21,221 nt of DNA from an uncultured Collinsella sp. (GCA_900543505.1 UQSB01000041.1:1-21221); one strand, 5' to 3'. Shown: positions 1 to 7,414, counted from the first letter of the stretch. Notes: generated from the sequence alone by a model not told the origin. Program-made: numbers and translations.

Positions 1-737
1 CCCGCCGCCGTGAGCGCGGCGAACGCGAGCGCGCAGACCGCAAGGCCCGCCAGCGTGAGCATGCCGTCCGCCGTGAGCGCCCCGCCGAGCGCCATGTCCG
101 CCGCGAGCGGCTCGCCGCTCGGCAGCACGGGGATGAAGCTCGTGGGGATGACCATGCTCGCCGACGGCGGAAAGAGCTGCGGCAGCGGCATCAGCGACCA
201 GGCGAACCCACCCACGAGCTGCGCGGCAAGCGGGCAGAAGATGCCCGCGAGCATGCCGAGCCGCGCCGTGAGGAAGAGCCCTGCGGGGATCATCCACGCC
301 GCGGTCACCGTGTTGGCGAGCGCGCAGAGGAGCATCGTGAGCGTGCCCGCGGCCGTGAGGCCCTGCGAGGAGAACGCCGATCCCGCGAGGAAGATGCCGA
401 AGACCACGAGGTTCGAGAGCGTGCAGAGCGCGAGGCACCAGAGCGCCTTGGCCCACCAGGCGCGCCCGAGCGGGAAGCCCAGGCCCAGAAGTCCCCGCAT
501 CCGCGTGCGAGCGTCCGCCCGCGCGACGCACGCCACCACAAGCGATAGAGACACGGGCAGGAAGAGCGCGTACCAGTAGTTCCACGCGCTGAAGATCTGC
601 ACGCCCCGGTAGAGCATCGCGCCGAGCAGCGGCATCGGCAGCGCCATGAGCACGGCCAGGCGAACCGGTGCCGCGTGGCGCGACTTCAGGGCCTCGGCGT
701 GCAGGCCCGCGAGCAGGCCGCCTTTCTCGCCCGTCAT
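1..737 (-). CDS. Lantibiotic-immunity-type ABC transporter permease (partial, 3' end outside window)
   Basis: Reading leftward from an ATG at 735-737 gives 245 codons without a stop, running off the window edge. The start overlaps the stop of the upstream ATPase gene by four bases (ATGA), a classic sign of translational coupling. The N-terminus (MTGEKGGLLAGLHAEALKSR) followed by a hydrophobic segment (LAVLMALPMPLLGAML) resembles MutE/EpiE-type permeases of lantibiotic self-protection transporters, and further hydrophobic stretches give about six membrane segments (for example SLSLVVACVA, SNLVVFGIFLAG, TLTMLLCALANTVTAAW). Family members are about 240-250 residues, so little is probably missing. 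In known systems the permease pairs with the ATPase, often with a second permease (MutG/EpiG) downstream, to expel lantibiotic from the membrane. The first 60 bases contain 48 G/C, far above most of the window. The general ABC-2 permease call is secure; the lantibiotic assignment is likely. Confidence 0.8.
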   Translation of the reverse strand, partial: MTGEKGGLLAGLHAEALKSRHAAPVRLAVLMALPMPLLGAMLYRGVQIFSAWNYWYALFLPVSLSLVVACVARADARTRMRGLLGLGFPLGRAWWAKALWCLALCTLSNLVVFGIFLAGSAFSSQGLTAAGTLTMLLCALANTVTAAWMIPAGLFLTARLGMLAGIFCPLAAQLVGGFAWSLMPLPQLFPPSASMVIPTSFIPVLPSGEPLAADMALGGALTADGMLTLAGLAVCALAFAALTAA

Positions 738-1462
738 GCCGCCACCTCCCCGCGTGCTCGTCGCCCTTCCCGGCAGAAGCTCATGAAGAGTTCCTCGAGG
801 TCCTGCCCGGGCCGAAGCGCATCCTCGTAGGCGAGGTGCCCCTCGCAGATGATGCCGATGGTGTCCGCCATCTGCTGCACCTCGGAGAGGATGTGGCTCG
901 AAACGATCACCGTCGTACCCGCCGCCGCGAAGCCGCGGATCTGGTCGCGCAGCTCCTCGATGCCGATGGGGTCGAGGCCGTTGGTGGGCTCGTCGAGCAC
1001 GAGCAGGCGTGGCCGGGCGATCAGCGCCAGCGCGAGCCCCAGGCGCTGCCGCATGCCCATCGAGAAGCGCCCGGCGCGCTTCTTCCCGGTGTCCGCGAGA
1101 TCCACGGCGGCGAGCACCTCATCTATGCGGCTCTCGGGAAGGCCCAGCAGCGTGGTGCGCACGCGCAGGTTCTCGCGCGCGGTGAGGTTGGGGTAGAGCG
1201 GCGCCTCCTCGATGAGGCTGCCGATTGCGTAGAGGTCCTCGCGGCGCCAGGCGTGCCCGGCAAAGAGGATCTCCCCGGCCGTCGGCCGCAGCATCCCGCA
1301 GATCATCTTGAGCGTTGTCGACTTGCCGGCGCCGTTGGGACCGAGCAGCCCGTACACCTCGCCCTCGCGGATATGAAGGCTCACGTCAGCCACGGCGTCC
1401 TGCGCCTGGTCGCCGCGGCCGAAGCGCTTGGTGAGCCCGCGCGTCTCGAGCATGTAACCCAT
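734..1462 (-). CDS. ABC transporter ATP-binding protein, lantibiotic-immunity (LanF) type
   Basis: A 242-residue ABC ATPase of normal length. Walker A is GPNGAGKST at residues 41-49, the signature region FSMGMRQR is at 133-140, and Walker B LLVLDEP is at 153-159 followed by TNGLDP. The Q-loop region reads SLIEEAPLYPNLTARENL: Glu occupies the place where most ABC ATPases have Gln. This Glu (E-loop) variant is known from LanF proteins of lantibiotic immunity systems and supports that class over a generic exporter. It would power the permease encoded immediately downstream, with which it overlaps by four bases. The ATG at 1460-1462 is preceded by AAAGGA at a good spacing; an alternative ATG lies three codons in. 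No lantibiotic precursor or LanKR two-component genes are visible, so it may be a stand-alone resistance module. Base composition is clearly GC-richer than the genes to the right. Confidence 0.88.
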   Translation of the reverse strand: MGYMLETRGLTKRFGRGDQAQDAVADVSLHIREGEVYGLLGPNGAGKSTTLKMICGMLRPTAGEILFAGHAWRREDLYAIGSLIEEAPLYPNLTARENLRVRTTLLGLPESRIDEVLAAVDLADTGKKRAGRFSMGMRQRLGLALALIARPRLLVLDEPTNGLDPIGIEELRDQIRGFAAAGTTVIVSSHILSEVQQMADTIGIICEGHLAYEDALRPGQDLEELFMSFCREGRRARGEVAA

Positions 1463-1672
1463 GGGTTTATCCTTTCTCTTCCGGGAGCGCGGGCCGAGTC
1501 ACCGTGCCCGCGTGCCTTACCTTTCGGGTTCACCATCCATGGTGGGGCGCGTTTCTAACGAAGCCGTAACGGCCGTTGGGTTCTTTTGGCGCCAACCCTT
1601 CTCGACCCGCACATCATGATTAATTTGCTTAAAGCAACAACTTTCCCGATCGATGTAATCACCGAATCAAAA

Positions 1673-1731
1673 CGTGTACGTCACCCTCCAAAAACGACAT
1701 TTTTCGACATGTTTGGAGGCTGATGTACACG
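1673..1731. repeat. Imperfect inverted repeat / hairpin upstream of the pgsA-like gene
   Basis: The left arm CGTGTAC (1673-1679) pairs with GTACACG (1725-1731). After four more pairs, one of them wobble, and one mismatch, CCTCCAAA (1685-1692) pairs with TTTGGAGG (1712-1719). This leaves a 19-base loop. The total is about 19 pairs. No T-tract follows on the plus strand, so it is not a typical terminator. It could be a transcript structure, a protein site or an old mobile-element end. Confidence 0.6.
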
Positions 1732-1793
1732 AATGCGAAAATCCCCGCCGCCCAAAAGCGCCCTCCACATGTCTGGACTCTCTATGCTTACGC

Positions 1794-1822
1794 TGGATAG
1801 ACATCGCCGGAACGGGTATAGT
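1794..1822 (+). promoter_or_regulatory. Candidate promoter for the phosphatidyltransferase gene
   Basis: TGGATA (1794-1799) and TATAGT (1817-1822) are separated by 17 bases and lie 37 bases before the GTG start. The -35 element is weak and the -10 element is fair, so this is a moderate prediction. Confidence 0.4.
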
Positions 1823-1858
1823 ATCGAAAGTTTTGTCGTTAACCAGCGGGGGAGTCCT

Positions 1859-2563
1859 GTGGGCATCAAAAAGAAGATCAAAAAGGAGCTTATCGGCACT
1901 TCCGATTACCCGTCGAATAAGATCTTTACGATCTCCAATTTCATCACCTTTACGCGCCTGATCCTCACCCTGGTATTTCTGTACCTGTTTGTGACGGATA
2001 ACAACCGCGTCATCGCCATCGTTATCTACGCCGTTGCCGCCTCCACCGACTGGATGGACGGTCAGATCGCCCGCATGACTAAGACGGTCTCGTGGCTCGG
2101 CAAGGTCATGGATCCCATCTGCGATCGCGCGCTGCTGTTCACCGGCGTCTTGGGACTGGTAGTCCGCGGAGAGCTGCCCATCTGGGTCTGCGTGCTCATT
2201 ATTGGCCGCGACATCTATCTGGGCATCGGCACGCTTATCGTACGCCATTATCACCGTCGCCCCATCGATGTCGTCTTCCCCGGAAAGATTGCCACTGCAC
2301 TGCTCATGACCGGCTTCTCGCTCATGCTGCTCGGGTTCCCCGTTGTTGACGGCCTGCACCTTTTACCTTCATCCCTCACGGCCTTCCCGGGTCTTAACGG
2401 AAGCTCGGTGCCCCTCGGCATCTTCTTTGTGTATGGCGGTGTGATCTTCTCCATGCTCACCGCTGTCATCTACTCCATTAAGGGCGGAGCGGCCATTAAA
2501 CAGGCTCTCGCGCATCCCGAGGACGAGGACATCGACTTTCTGAACCCCGAAATCGAAGACTGA
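1859..2563 (+). CDS. pgsA: CDP-alcohol phosphatidyltransferase (PgsA-like membrane enzyme)
   Basis: A 234-residue integral membrane enzyme that transfers a phosphatidyl group from a CDP-lipid to an alcohol, most likely glycerol-3-phosphate, in phospholipid synthesis. The family motif D(x)2DG(x)2AR(x)8G(x)3D(x)3D is complete: D64, D67, G68, A71, R72, G81, D85, D89 (DWMDGQIAR then GKVMDPICDR). Hydrophobic segments follow the motif and precede it (ITFTRLILTLVFLYLFV). I chose the GTG at 1859 because GGGGGAG stands four bases upstream and the protein then begins with a short basic cytosolic segment (MGIKKKIKKE); a longer ORF from 1733 has no binding site. The next two genes are an FHA protein and a MerR regulator, an order that recalls the pgsA2-garA-merR neighbourhood of mycobacteria. 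The family is certain; the exact alcohol acceptor is inferred, so the symbol is tentative. Confidence 0.88.
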   Translation: MGIKKKIKKELIGTSDYPSNKIFTISNFITFTRLILTLVFLYLFVTDNNRVIAIVIYAVAASTDWMDGQIARMTKTVSWLGKVMDPICDRALLFTGVLGLVVRGELPIWVCVLIIGRDIYLGIGTLIVRHYHRRPIDVVFPGKIATALLMTGFSLMLLGFPVVDGLHLLPSSLTAFPGLNGSSVPLGIFFVYGGVIFSMLTAVIYSIKGGAAIKQALAHPEDEDIDFLNPEIED

Positions 2564-2629
2564 TTCGTTGGGGTATGATTACGTACGGTTCATTATTTGC
2601 GGCACGTCCGCGATAAGTTAGGGGTTGTC

Positions 2630-3064
2630 ATGGACAACATGGTTAACAATATGCCTCAGAATGATAAGACTGCTGACGCTACCTGCGTATTCCGCGTGCC
2701 TTCAAGCGACGTCACCGTTCCCGACCTCATGGCCAACGTGCGCATCACCGCCCCCGTTCTGTCCATCGTCAAGGGTCCGCAGACTGGTGCCGCCTTTGAG
2801 CTCGAGGACGACGTGACCACCATCGGCCGCGATCCTGCGAACGGCATCTTCCTCAATGACATGACCGTTTCGCGCAGCCACGCGCGCATTATTCGTGAGG
2901 GGCTCCAGGCTCGCATCGAGGACTTGGGCTCGCTCAATGGCACCTGGGTCGACGGTGCCATCGTCAATGCGGCCCCGCTGCACGATGGTTCATCCGTCCA
3001 GATCGGTACGTTTACGCTCATCTACCACGAGAGCACGCCGGAGCGCATCGAAACCGGTGAGTAG
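2630..3064 (+). CDS. FHA domain protein, GarA-like
   Basis: A 144-residue cytosolic protein with a short N-terminal tail and one forkhead-associated phosphothreonine-binding domain (about residues 43-135). Key FHA residues are present: G66-R67 (IGRDP), S81-R82 and H84 (SRSHA), and the NGT turn (SLNGTWV, 101-107). The tail contains DATCVFR (residues 16-22), which aligns with the ETTSVFR motif of mycobacterial GarA/OdhI, where kinase-phosphorylated Thr is bound by the protein's own FHA domain. In that family the switch controls 2-oxoglutarate and glutamate metabolism; that role is inferred here. The ATG at 2630 is chosen because TAGGGG precedes it at about five bases; an in-frame TTG at 2597 lacks this. 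The MerR gene begins three bases after the stop, matching the garA-merR order of Actinobacteria. Confidence 0.87.
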   Translation: MDNMVNNMPQNDKTADATCVFRVPSSDVTVPDLMANVRITAPVLSIVKGPQTGAAFELEDDVTTIGRDPANGIFLNDMTVSRSHARIIREGLQARIEDLGSLNGTWVDGAIVNAAPLHDGSSVQIGTFTLIYHESTPERIETGE

Positions 3065-3067
3065 GGC

Positions 3068-3946
3068 ATGGCCGAACGCAACTATTTGAGTATCGGCCAA
3101 GTCGTCAACCTTCTTCGAGGCGCATACCCCGATCTTTCGAACTCAAAAATTAGATTTCTAGAGGATGAGGGGCTCATTACCCCTCATCGTACGCCTAAGG
3201 GATACCGTCAGTACTCCAAGGAGGACGTTGACCGCCTGGAGGTCATCCTGCACCTGCAGAAGACCCGCTATATGCCGCTCAACGTGATTAAGCAGCGCTT
3301 GGAAAACGCCACGGACCTGTCAACGCTCGCCTACGAGGTGGGCTTACTGTCCGATGTTCCACTCAAGACGGAGCCCAAGGAGACTAAGCAAAAGCTGCAT
3401 CCCATCGAGACCATTCCCGATATGCTAGGCGTCGAGATCTCGTTTATCCGATCGCTCGCCGAGAACGACCTCATTCGCATCATCAAGAGTCCGCAGAATC
3501 GCGAGCTTGTCGATGGTCGCGATTTTCCGATCATCCGTTACTGCTCCGAGCTGTCGCGCTTCCATATCGAGCCGCGCAACCTGCGTCAGTACGTGTCTTC
3601 CGCCAACCGCGAGTCCTCGATGTTTGAGCAGGTGCTCGTGAGCATGCTCGGAATGGATACCTCCGATGACGAGCGCGACGCCAAGCTTGAGCGTGCGTTT
3701 AAGAAGCTTCACGACCTGACGGAAGGCGTGCACACTGCGCTGCTCAAGAACCGCGTTTTTGAGTCGCTCAACGCCGTGGTCGAGGACGCCGACATCGATG
3801 CACTCGATGAGGAAATCGCTCGCTCCGAGTCCACCAAGGCCAAAAACGAAGAAACTGCCGCGCCGGCTTCGCACGAGGATTCTCTCGTAAAGCCGCTCAA
3901 GGTCGTCGCCCCTTCGCACTCCGGCACCGTCACCGCGGGCAAATAA
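3068..3946 (+). CDS. MerR family transcriptional regulator
   Basis: A 292-residue protein with an N-terminal MerR-type winged helix-turn-helix (residues 4-75): YLSIGQVVNLL is the first helix pair, KIRFLEDEGLI the typical MerR recognition region and GYRQYSKEDVDRL the wing and following helix. The C-terminal part is long, lacks a cysteine-rich metal-binding loop and ends in a low-complexity, charged tail (about 255-292). It resembles the MerR protein next to garA in mycobacteria (Rv1828-like), whose effector is unclear to me. It starts three bases after the FHA gene, so the two are almost certainly cotranscribed and probably coupled. Target genes cannot be told from the sequence. Confidence 0.86.
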   Translation: MAERNYLSIGQVVNLLRGAYPDLSNSKIRFLEDEGLITPHRTPKGYRQYSKEDVDRLEVILHLQKTRYMPLNVIKQRLENATDLSTLAYEVGLLSDVPLKTEPKETKQKLHPIETIPDMLGVEISFIRSLAENDLIRIIKSPQNRELVDGRDFPIIRYCSELSRFHIEPRNLRQYVSSANRESSMFEQVLVSMLGMDTSDDERDAKLERAFKKLHDLTEGVHTALLKNRVFESLNAVVEDADIDALDEEIARSESTKAKNEETAAPASHEDSLVKPLKVVAPSHSGTVTAGK

Positions 3947-3986
3947 CCGCTGCTGATATTTCGGCAACTCATTGAAAGGTCATGCA

Positions 3987-4517
3987 ATGTACGACTTCGA
4001 ATCTCAAATCGTCGACATCCCCGACTATCCCGAGCCCGGAGTCGTCTTTAAAGACATCACGCCGCTCTTTGGCAATCCCGAGGCGCTCAAAGCCATGACC
4101 GATGCCCTCGCCGAGCACTTTGCCGGCATGGGGATCACCAAGGTCGTGGGTCCCGAGGCTCGCGGCTTTATGGTTGGCGTACCGGTGGCTGTAGCCCTTG
4201 GCGCCGGCTTTGTTCCCGCACGTAAACCGGGCAAGCTGCCGCGCGAGACCGTAAGCCAGAGCTACGAGCTCGAGTACGGCACCGATTCAATTGAGATCCA
4301 TGCCGACGCTATCAGCTCTAAAGATACCGTGTTGATTCTGGACGACTTGGTCGCGACGGGCGGAACCGTCGAGGCAACAGGTAAACTGGTGCGAGATATG
4401 GGCGCAAAGCTTATCGGTTACGGTTGTATACTTGAGCTTGCGTTTCTCAACCCGCGCGAGAAGCTCACGCCGTCTGATGACGATGTGGAGCTCTTTAGCC
4501 TGGTGACGGTAGGCTAG
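3987..4517 (+). CDS. apt: Adenine phosphoribosyltransferase
   Basis: This 176-residue purine salvage enzyme converts adenine and PRPP to AMP and pyrophosphate. The N-terminal stretch PDYPEPGVVFKDITPLF (residues 12-28) is diagnostic of Apt, GPEARGF (55-61) is the conserved region near the adenine site, and VLILDDLVATGGT (115-127) is the PRPP-binding loop. Length is normal for bacterial Apt. The ATG at 3987 follows GAAAGG by seven bases and gives the usual short N-terminus; a TTG five codons upstream is less likely. It lies 40 bases after the MerR gene and 32 before the NlpC/P60 gene, with no terminator seen between, so the five plus-strand genes may share transcripts. Confidence 0.95.
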   Translation: MYDFESQIVDIPDYPEPGVVFKDITPLFGNPEALKAMTDALAEHFAGMGITKVVGPEARGFMVGVPVAVALGAGFVPARKPGKLPRETVSQSYELEYGTDSIEIHADAISSKDTVLILDDLVATGGTVEATGKLVRDMGAKLIGYGCILELAFLNPREKLTPSDDDVELFSLVTVG

Positions 4518-4549
4518 CCGTTACCCTTAGTTACTGGAAAGGAAGCTAC

Positions 4550-5662
4550 ATGCGCACAGCAAACACGCACAAAAACATGGCACGCTGCGCTGCTACGGCA
4601 ACCCTCGCTTGTGTTTTGGGCTTGGGCCTCGCGGCTCCTGCCTACGCCGATACCGCATCCGACCTTGCCGCTGCTCGTACGAAACTCGAGCAGATCGGCA
4701 CCCAAACCCAGCAGATTTACGATGAGCTTGCCACGCAGACGCAGGCGCTCGATCAGACTGCCGGCGAGATCACGCAAAAGCAGCAGGAGATCGCCGATGG
4801 TCAGGTCAAGCTCTCGACCTATGTCGCCGGCGAGTACAAAACCGGCGGTCTGAGCCTGCTTCAGGTTTTGACGGGTGTCGATGATCTGAGCGATATGCTC
4901 AACCGTCTGTTCTACTACGGCAAAGTTTCCGATAAGCAAGCTCAGACCATTCAAGAGGTCAAGGAGCTTAAGCAGCAGCTCACCGATAAGCAGGCCGAGC
5001 AGGAGAAGAACGTCGCCACCACGCAAAAGAAGGTCGACGAGCTTAATGCCCAGCAGGCTGAAGCCCAGAACGTCGTAAACTCCCTGGATTCGCAGCTGCA
5101 GGCCGAGCTCGCTGCCGAGGCCGAGGCCAACGCTGCGCTGCAGGCTGGCATTAATGCTAGCACCGCCGAAAAGGCCACGGTGAGCAACGACACCGCCGGT
5201 ACGACCGAGAACACCAACAATGGCGGCCAGACCAACAATAACAACAACCAGGGCGGCAACACGCCGGCTCCCGCACCGCAGCCTGCCCCCACGCCCGCTC
5301 CGGCTCCCACGCCTTCAGCACCGAGTCAGTCTGTTGATGGTGGCTCCGTTGTTTCGCGCGCCTACAGCAAGCTCGGCTATGCGTATTCTTGGGGCGGCAT
5401 TGGACCGAACAGCTTTGACTGCTCCGGTTTTGTAAGCTATTGCCTCACGGGACGCTACTGCCGTCTGGGCACCACGGTCGACTTCATGGGTTGGACCCGT
5501 GTGTCCGATCCGCAACCCGGCGATGTTGTGGTTAACTCCTACCATACCGGCATTTATATCGGTAATGGTCAGATGATCCATGCTTCCGACTACAAAACGG
5601 GCGTCATCATCAGCTCCGTTGCCGCCGGCATGAACAACAATTATATTTTCGTTCGCTACTAA
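4550..5662 (+). CDS. Secreted NlpC/P60 peptidoglycan hydrolase with coiled-coil N-terminus
   Basis: A 370-residue exported cell-wall enzyme. Residues 1-33 form a Sec signal peptide with likely cleavage after APAYA. Residues about 36-205 are a Gln/Ala/Glu-rich coiled coil like the regulatory region of actinobacterial RipA and firmicute PcsB-type hydrolases. A flexible Asn/Gly then Pro/Ala-rich linker (about 210-262) leads to the C-terminal NlpC/P60 domain (about 265-370). Catalytic Cys lies in FDCSGFVSY, His in YHTGIYIGNG, and the third polar residue is probably the His of MIHAS. Such enzymes cleave gamma-D-glutamyl-meso-diaminopimelate or neighbouring stem-peptide bonds and act in cell separation; the coiled coil usually holds them inactive until a divisome partner binds. 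The ATG is preceded by GGAAAGGAAG. A strong terminator follows the stop. No membrane anchor or LPXTG motif is seen. Confidence 0.92.
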   Translation: MRTANTHKNMARCAATATLACVLGLGLAAPAYADTASDLAAARTKLEQIGTQTQQIYDELATQTQALDQTAGEITQKQQEIADGQVKLSTYVAGEYKTGGLSLLQVLTGVDDLSDMLNRLFYYGKVSDKQAQTIQEVKELKQQLTDKQAEQEKNVATTQKKVDELNAQQAEAQNVVNSLDSQLQAELAAEAEANAALQAGINASTAEKATVSNDTAGTTENTNNGGQTNNNNNQGGNTPAPAPQPAPTPAPAPTPSAPSQSVDGGSVVSRAYSKLGYAYSWGGIGPNSFDCSGFVSYCLTGRYCRLGTTVDFMGWTRVSDPQPGDVVVNSYHTGIYIGNGQMIHASDYKTGVIISSVAAGMNNNYIFVRY

Positions 5663-5685
5663 GTGGTTTAGCTCAGCAAGCAAAG

Positions 5686-5718
5686 ATGGACCTCGTATCC
5701 TTGGGGAGCGAGGTCCAT
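5686..5718 (+). terminator. Rho-independent terminator after the NlpC/P60 gene
   Basis: ATGGACCTCG (5686-5695) and CGAGGTCCAT (5709-5718) form a perfect 10-bp stem with a 13-base loop, followed by TGTTTTAT. It lies 24 bases after the stop codon and probably closes the pgsA-to-nlpC transcription unit. Confidence 0.85.
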
Positions 5719-5758
5719 TGTTTTATCTCGAGCGCCCGTTTTGCATGTAAGCAACAAT

Positions 5759-5775
5759 CTAGTTTTGAATACTAG
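5759..5775. promoter_or_regulatory. Near-perfect 17-bp palindrome, candidate operator upstream of degV
   Basis: CTAGTTTTGAATACTAG is self-complementary except for one pair and the central base. A 14/17 match (CTAGTTTTGCATACCAC) lies in the promoter of the DUF1836 regulator at 7432-7448. The site is centred about 50 bases before the expected degV transcription start. Binding by the DUF1836 protein is a hypothesis from the shared motif. Confidence 0.5.
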
Positions 5776-5804
5776 ATATGCGCAGCATCTGTCCAAAAGA
5801 TAGC

Positions 5805-5810
5805 TATAAT
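5805..5810 (+). promoter_or_regulatory. Candidate -10 element of the degV promoter
   Basis: A perfect TATAAT lies 30 bases before the degV start codon. No good -35 hexamer is found 16-18 bases upstream, which fits a promoter that depends on an activator, although this is only an inference. Confidence 0.5.
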
Positions 5811-5839
5811 TGTTGGGGAACAATTAGAAAGGACCCTCA

Positions 5840-6706
5840 ATGAGCTGGGCACTTATCTCCGATTCGAGCTGCAATCTTCGCGATTGGCAACCAACCGCAC
5901 CTCATACCACCTTTGCATTTGCACCCCTTAAGATCCGAGTGGGGGAGCGTGAATTCGTTGACGACCTCTCGCTCGATGTTCACGAGCTTAATGTTGCCAT
6001 TCAATCGGAAGCCGGCGCATCATCGAGCGCCTGCCCAAGCGTAGGGGAGTGGGCTGAGCTCTTTAAGCTCGCTGACAAGACGATTTGCATGCCCATCTCC
6101 GAGGGCGTCTCGGGAAGCTACAATGCCGCGGCCACCGCGCGTGACATGGTGCTTGCCGAAGAGCCCAACCGTCAGATTCATTTGGTTAACTCGCGAGCCG
6201 CAGGTGGCAAAATGGATCTGATCTTCTTGCAGTTCGACCGCTATCTTACGAGCAACCCGGATACCTCCTTTGAGGACGCCTGCGCTTACTTCGATAGCTT
6301 GGAGCAGAACAGCAAGATCCTCTTTAGTTTGTGCAACTACGAAAACCTTGCGAAGGCCGGACGTATCCCTAAGGCGGCCGGCGTTATTGCTAACAAGCTC
6401 AATATCCGCATTTTGGGCACGGCGAGCGAAGCGGGCAAAATTGAACTCGTTGGGCACACCCGCGGCGAAAAGAAGATGCTCACCAAGATTGTCGACACCA
6501 TGGAGGCCGAAGGCTTTACCGGCGGCGAGGTCGTTATCGACCATGTCGAGAATGAGGCGGGCGCTCAGGCGCTTGCCAGCCGCATTGCGGAGCATTGGCC
6601 CGGCTCCAAGACGATTATCATGCCCTGTAACGGGCTAGATTCATACTATGCCGAGATGCACGGCCTCATTATCGGCTACGGTATGGGCGTGGCGTCGGGC
6701 CGATAA
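5840..6706 (+). CDS. DegV family fatty-acid-binding protein
   Basis: A 288-residue DegV-family protein. The N-terminal ALISDSSCNL matches the family's DSS motif, and PISEGVSGSYNAAATARD matches the conserved SGSYN region whose Ser contacts the carboxylate of a bound fatty acid. The C-terminal domain includes LAKAGRIPKAAGVIANKLNIRIL, another family hallmark. DegV proteins such as FakB present fatty acids to the kinase FakA so that exogenous acids enter phospholipid synthesis; no fakA is seen here, so partnership is inferred. AAAGGA lies six bases before the ATG. The gene stands alone between terminators, with a TATAAT box and a palindromic site upstream, and converges on a DUF1836 regulator gene that may control it. 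Confidence 0.9.
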   Translation: MSWALISDSSCNLRDWQPTAPHTTFAFAPLKIRVGEREFVDDLSLDVHELNVAIQSEAGASSSACPSVGEWAELFKLADKTICMPISEGVSGSYNAAATARDMVLAEEPNRQIHLVNSRAAGGKMDLIFLQFDRYLTSNPDTSFEDACAYFDSLEQNSKILFSLCNYENLAKAGRIPKAAGVIANKLNIRILGTASEAGKIELVGHTRGEKKMLTKIVDTMEAEGFTGGEVVIDHVENEAGAQALASRIAEHWPGSKTIIMPCNGLDSYYAEMHGLIIGYGMGVASGR

Positions 6707-6725
6707 TATCCAACTAGACAAACGT

Positions 6726-6766
6726 ACGGGCGGGATAAGGAGCCATTGGCTCTTTATCCCGCCCGT
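6726..6766. terminator. Bidirectional terminator between degV and DUF1836 genes
   Basis: A 13-bp perfect outer stem (6726-6738 with 6754-6766) encloses a further GAGCC/GGCTC stem with a three-base loop. It lies 19 bases after the degV stop and 12 bases after the DUF1836 stop on the other strand. T-tracts are short on both sides, but the hairpin is very strong and the position fits convergent genes. Confidence 0.82.
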
Positions 6767-6778
6767 CTTATACCTCGG

Positions 6779-7390
6779 TTAGCTATTAAACCCATTGAAC
6801 TTGAGATAGCTCATCAGATACGCCTTCGAAACGAAGGACGATACCGCACTGCGCACGAGCAGCGATTCGCGCGTAACCTGATGTGCGGTATCGGGCACGG
6901 GAGTCTGCTCAACAGAAAACGCCGCACGAATCGATGCCTCGAGCTGATCGACAACATAATCGAAAGCCGTCGGAGCGTCGTAGCTCAAGCGCTGAATATT
7001 AAAGAGCGCCTGAACCGCTGCGATGGGCAGCACCTGCTTAAAGATACAAATGGCGATGAGACGCGCAATCTGCTCACGGCCATACTGCTTTTTAACGGGA
7101 GCAGGAACGAGGCCGACCTTCACATAGTTATTGATCATCGACGGCGTTATAACGGGCTGCTCTACGCAAATGGAAAGCGGCTCCATCCACAGTGCAACAT
7201 ACTCAATGACCTGATCGCGATAGAGCGTTACGTTGGGCAGCTGGTCATAGCGTGGCAGGCTCAACGCGTTGAGTTTACCCACCATATCGGACTGAATAAA
7301 TGCATCCGGCAGAACCGTCGGCTGAATATCCTCAGGCTTAATGCTGACCGACGTATCGGACATCGGGATAACATGTTTAGCGTGGTTCAT
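6779..7390 (-). CDS. DUF1836 domain protein, predicted MerR-like transcriptional regulator
   Basis: A 203-residue protein. The central TPSMINNYVKVGLVPAPVKKQYGREQIARLIAICIFKQVLPI is typical of DUF1836 (YkrK-like), a family with a MerR-like winged-helix DNA-binding region; SMINNYVKxGLV is the equivalent of the MerR recognition helix. Such genes are often found beside degV genes, as here. The ATG at 7388-7390 is preceded by GGAGG at six bases, so the longer ORF reaching 7519 is rejected: its extension would run back through the promoter. A TACAAT box lies 25 bases upstream, and a copy of the palindromic motif found before degV sits in the -35/spacer region, which suggests autoregulation. The ligand is unknown; a fatty acid or lipid signal would fit the neighbour. 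Confidence 0.83.
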   Translation of the reverse strand: MNHAKHVIPMSDTSVSIKPEDIQPTVLPDAFIQSDMVGKLNALSLPRYDQLPNVTLYRDQVIEYVALWMEPLSICVEQPVITPSMINNYVKVGLVPAPVKKQYGREQIARLIAICIFKQVLPIAAVQALFNIQRLSYDAPTAFDYVVDQLEASIRAAFSVEQTPVPDTAHQVTRESLLVRSAVSSFVSKAYLMSYLKFNGFNS

Positions 7391-7414
7391 AAGAGGCCTC
7401 CGTTCGTTTTCTAT

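Larger units (their letters stand above)
1463..1858. other. Divergent intergenic region with palindromes
   Basis: About 396 bases between the leftward ABC genes and the rightward phosphatidyltransferase gene. The first hundred bases keep the high GC of the ABC genes; from about 1600 the DNA becomes much more AT-rich. It holds a perfect 10-bp palindrome TTGGCGCCAA (1586-1595), a 13-bp odd palindrome TTGCTTAAAGCAA (1625-1637), a long imperfect hairpin (1673-1731) and a candidate promoter (1794-1822). I see no convincing gene. An upstream in-frame ATG for the phosphatidyltransferase exists at 1733, but the extra residues it would add look non-native and it has no ribosome binding site. Confidence 0.6.

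Noticed and set aside
10..579. Plus-strand Ala/Ser-rich open frame
   Set aside because: The opposite strand encodes a coupled hydrophobic permease typical of the neighbouring ATPase.
668..1558. Plus-strand open frame of 296 codons over the ABC ATPase
   Set aside because: Shadow caused by high GC; the minus strand encodes an intact ABC ATPase with all motifs.
1733..1858. Longer N-terminus for the phosphatidyltransferase from an ATG at 1733
   Set aside because: No ribosome binding site, would begin immediately after a hairpin and run through the predicted promoter; the GTG at 1859 has GGGGGAG.
5660..5685. A tRNA-like string GTGGTTTAGCTCAGCAAG after the NlpC/P60 gene
   Set aside because: It recalls a D-arm start, but no acceptor, anticodon or T-arm partner follows; a terminator hairpin begins at once.
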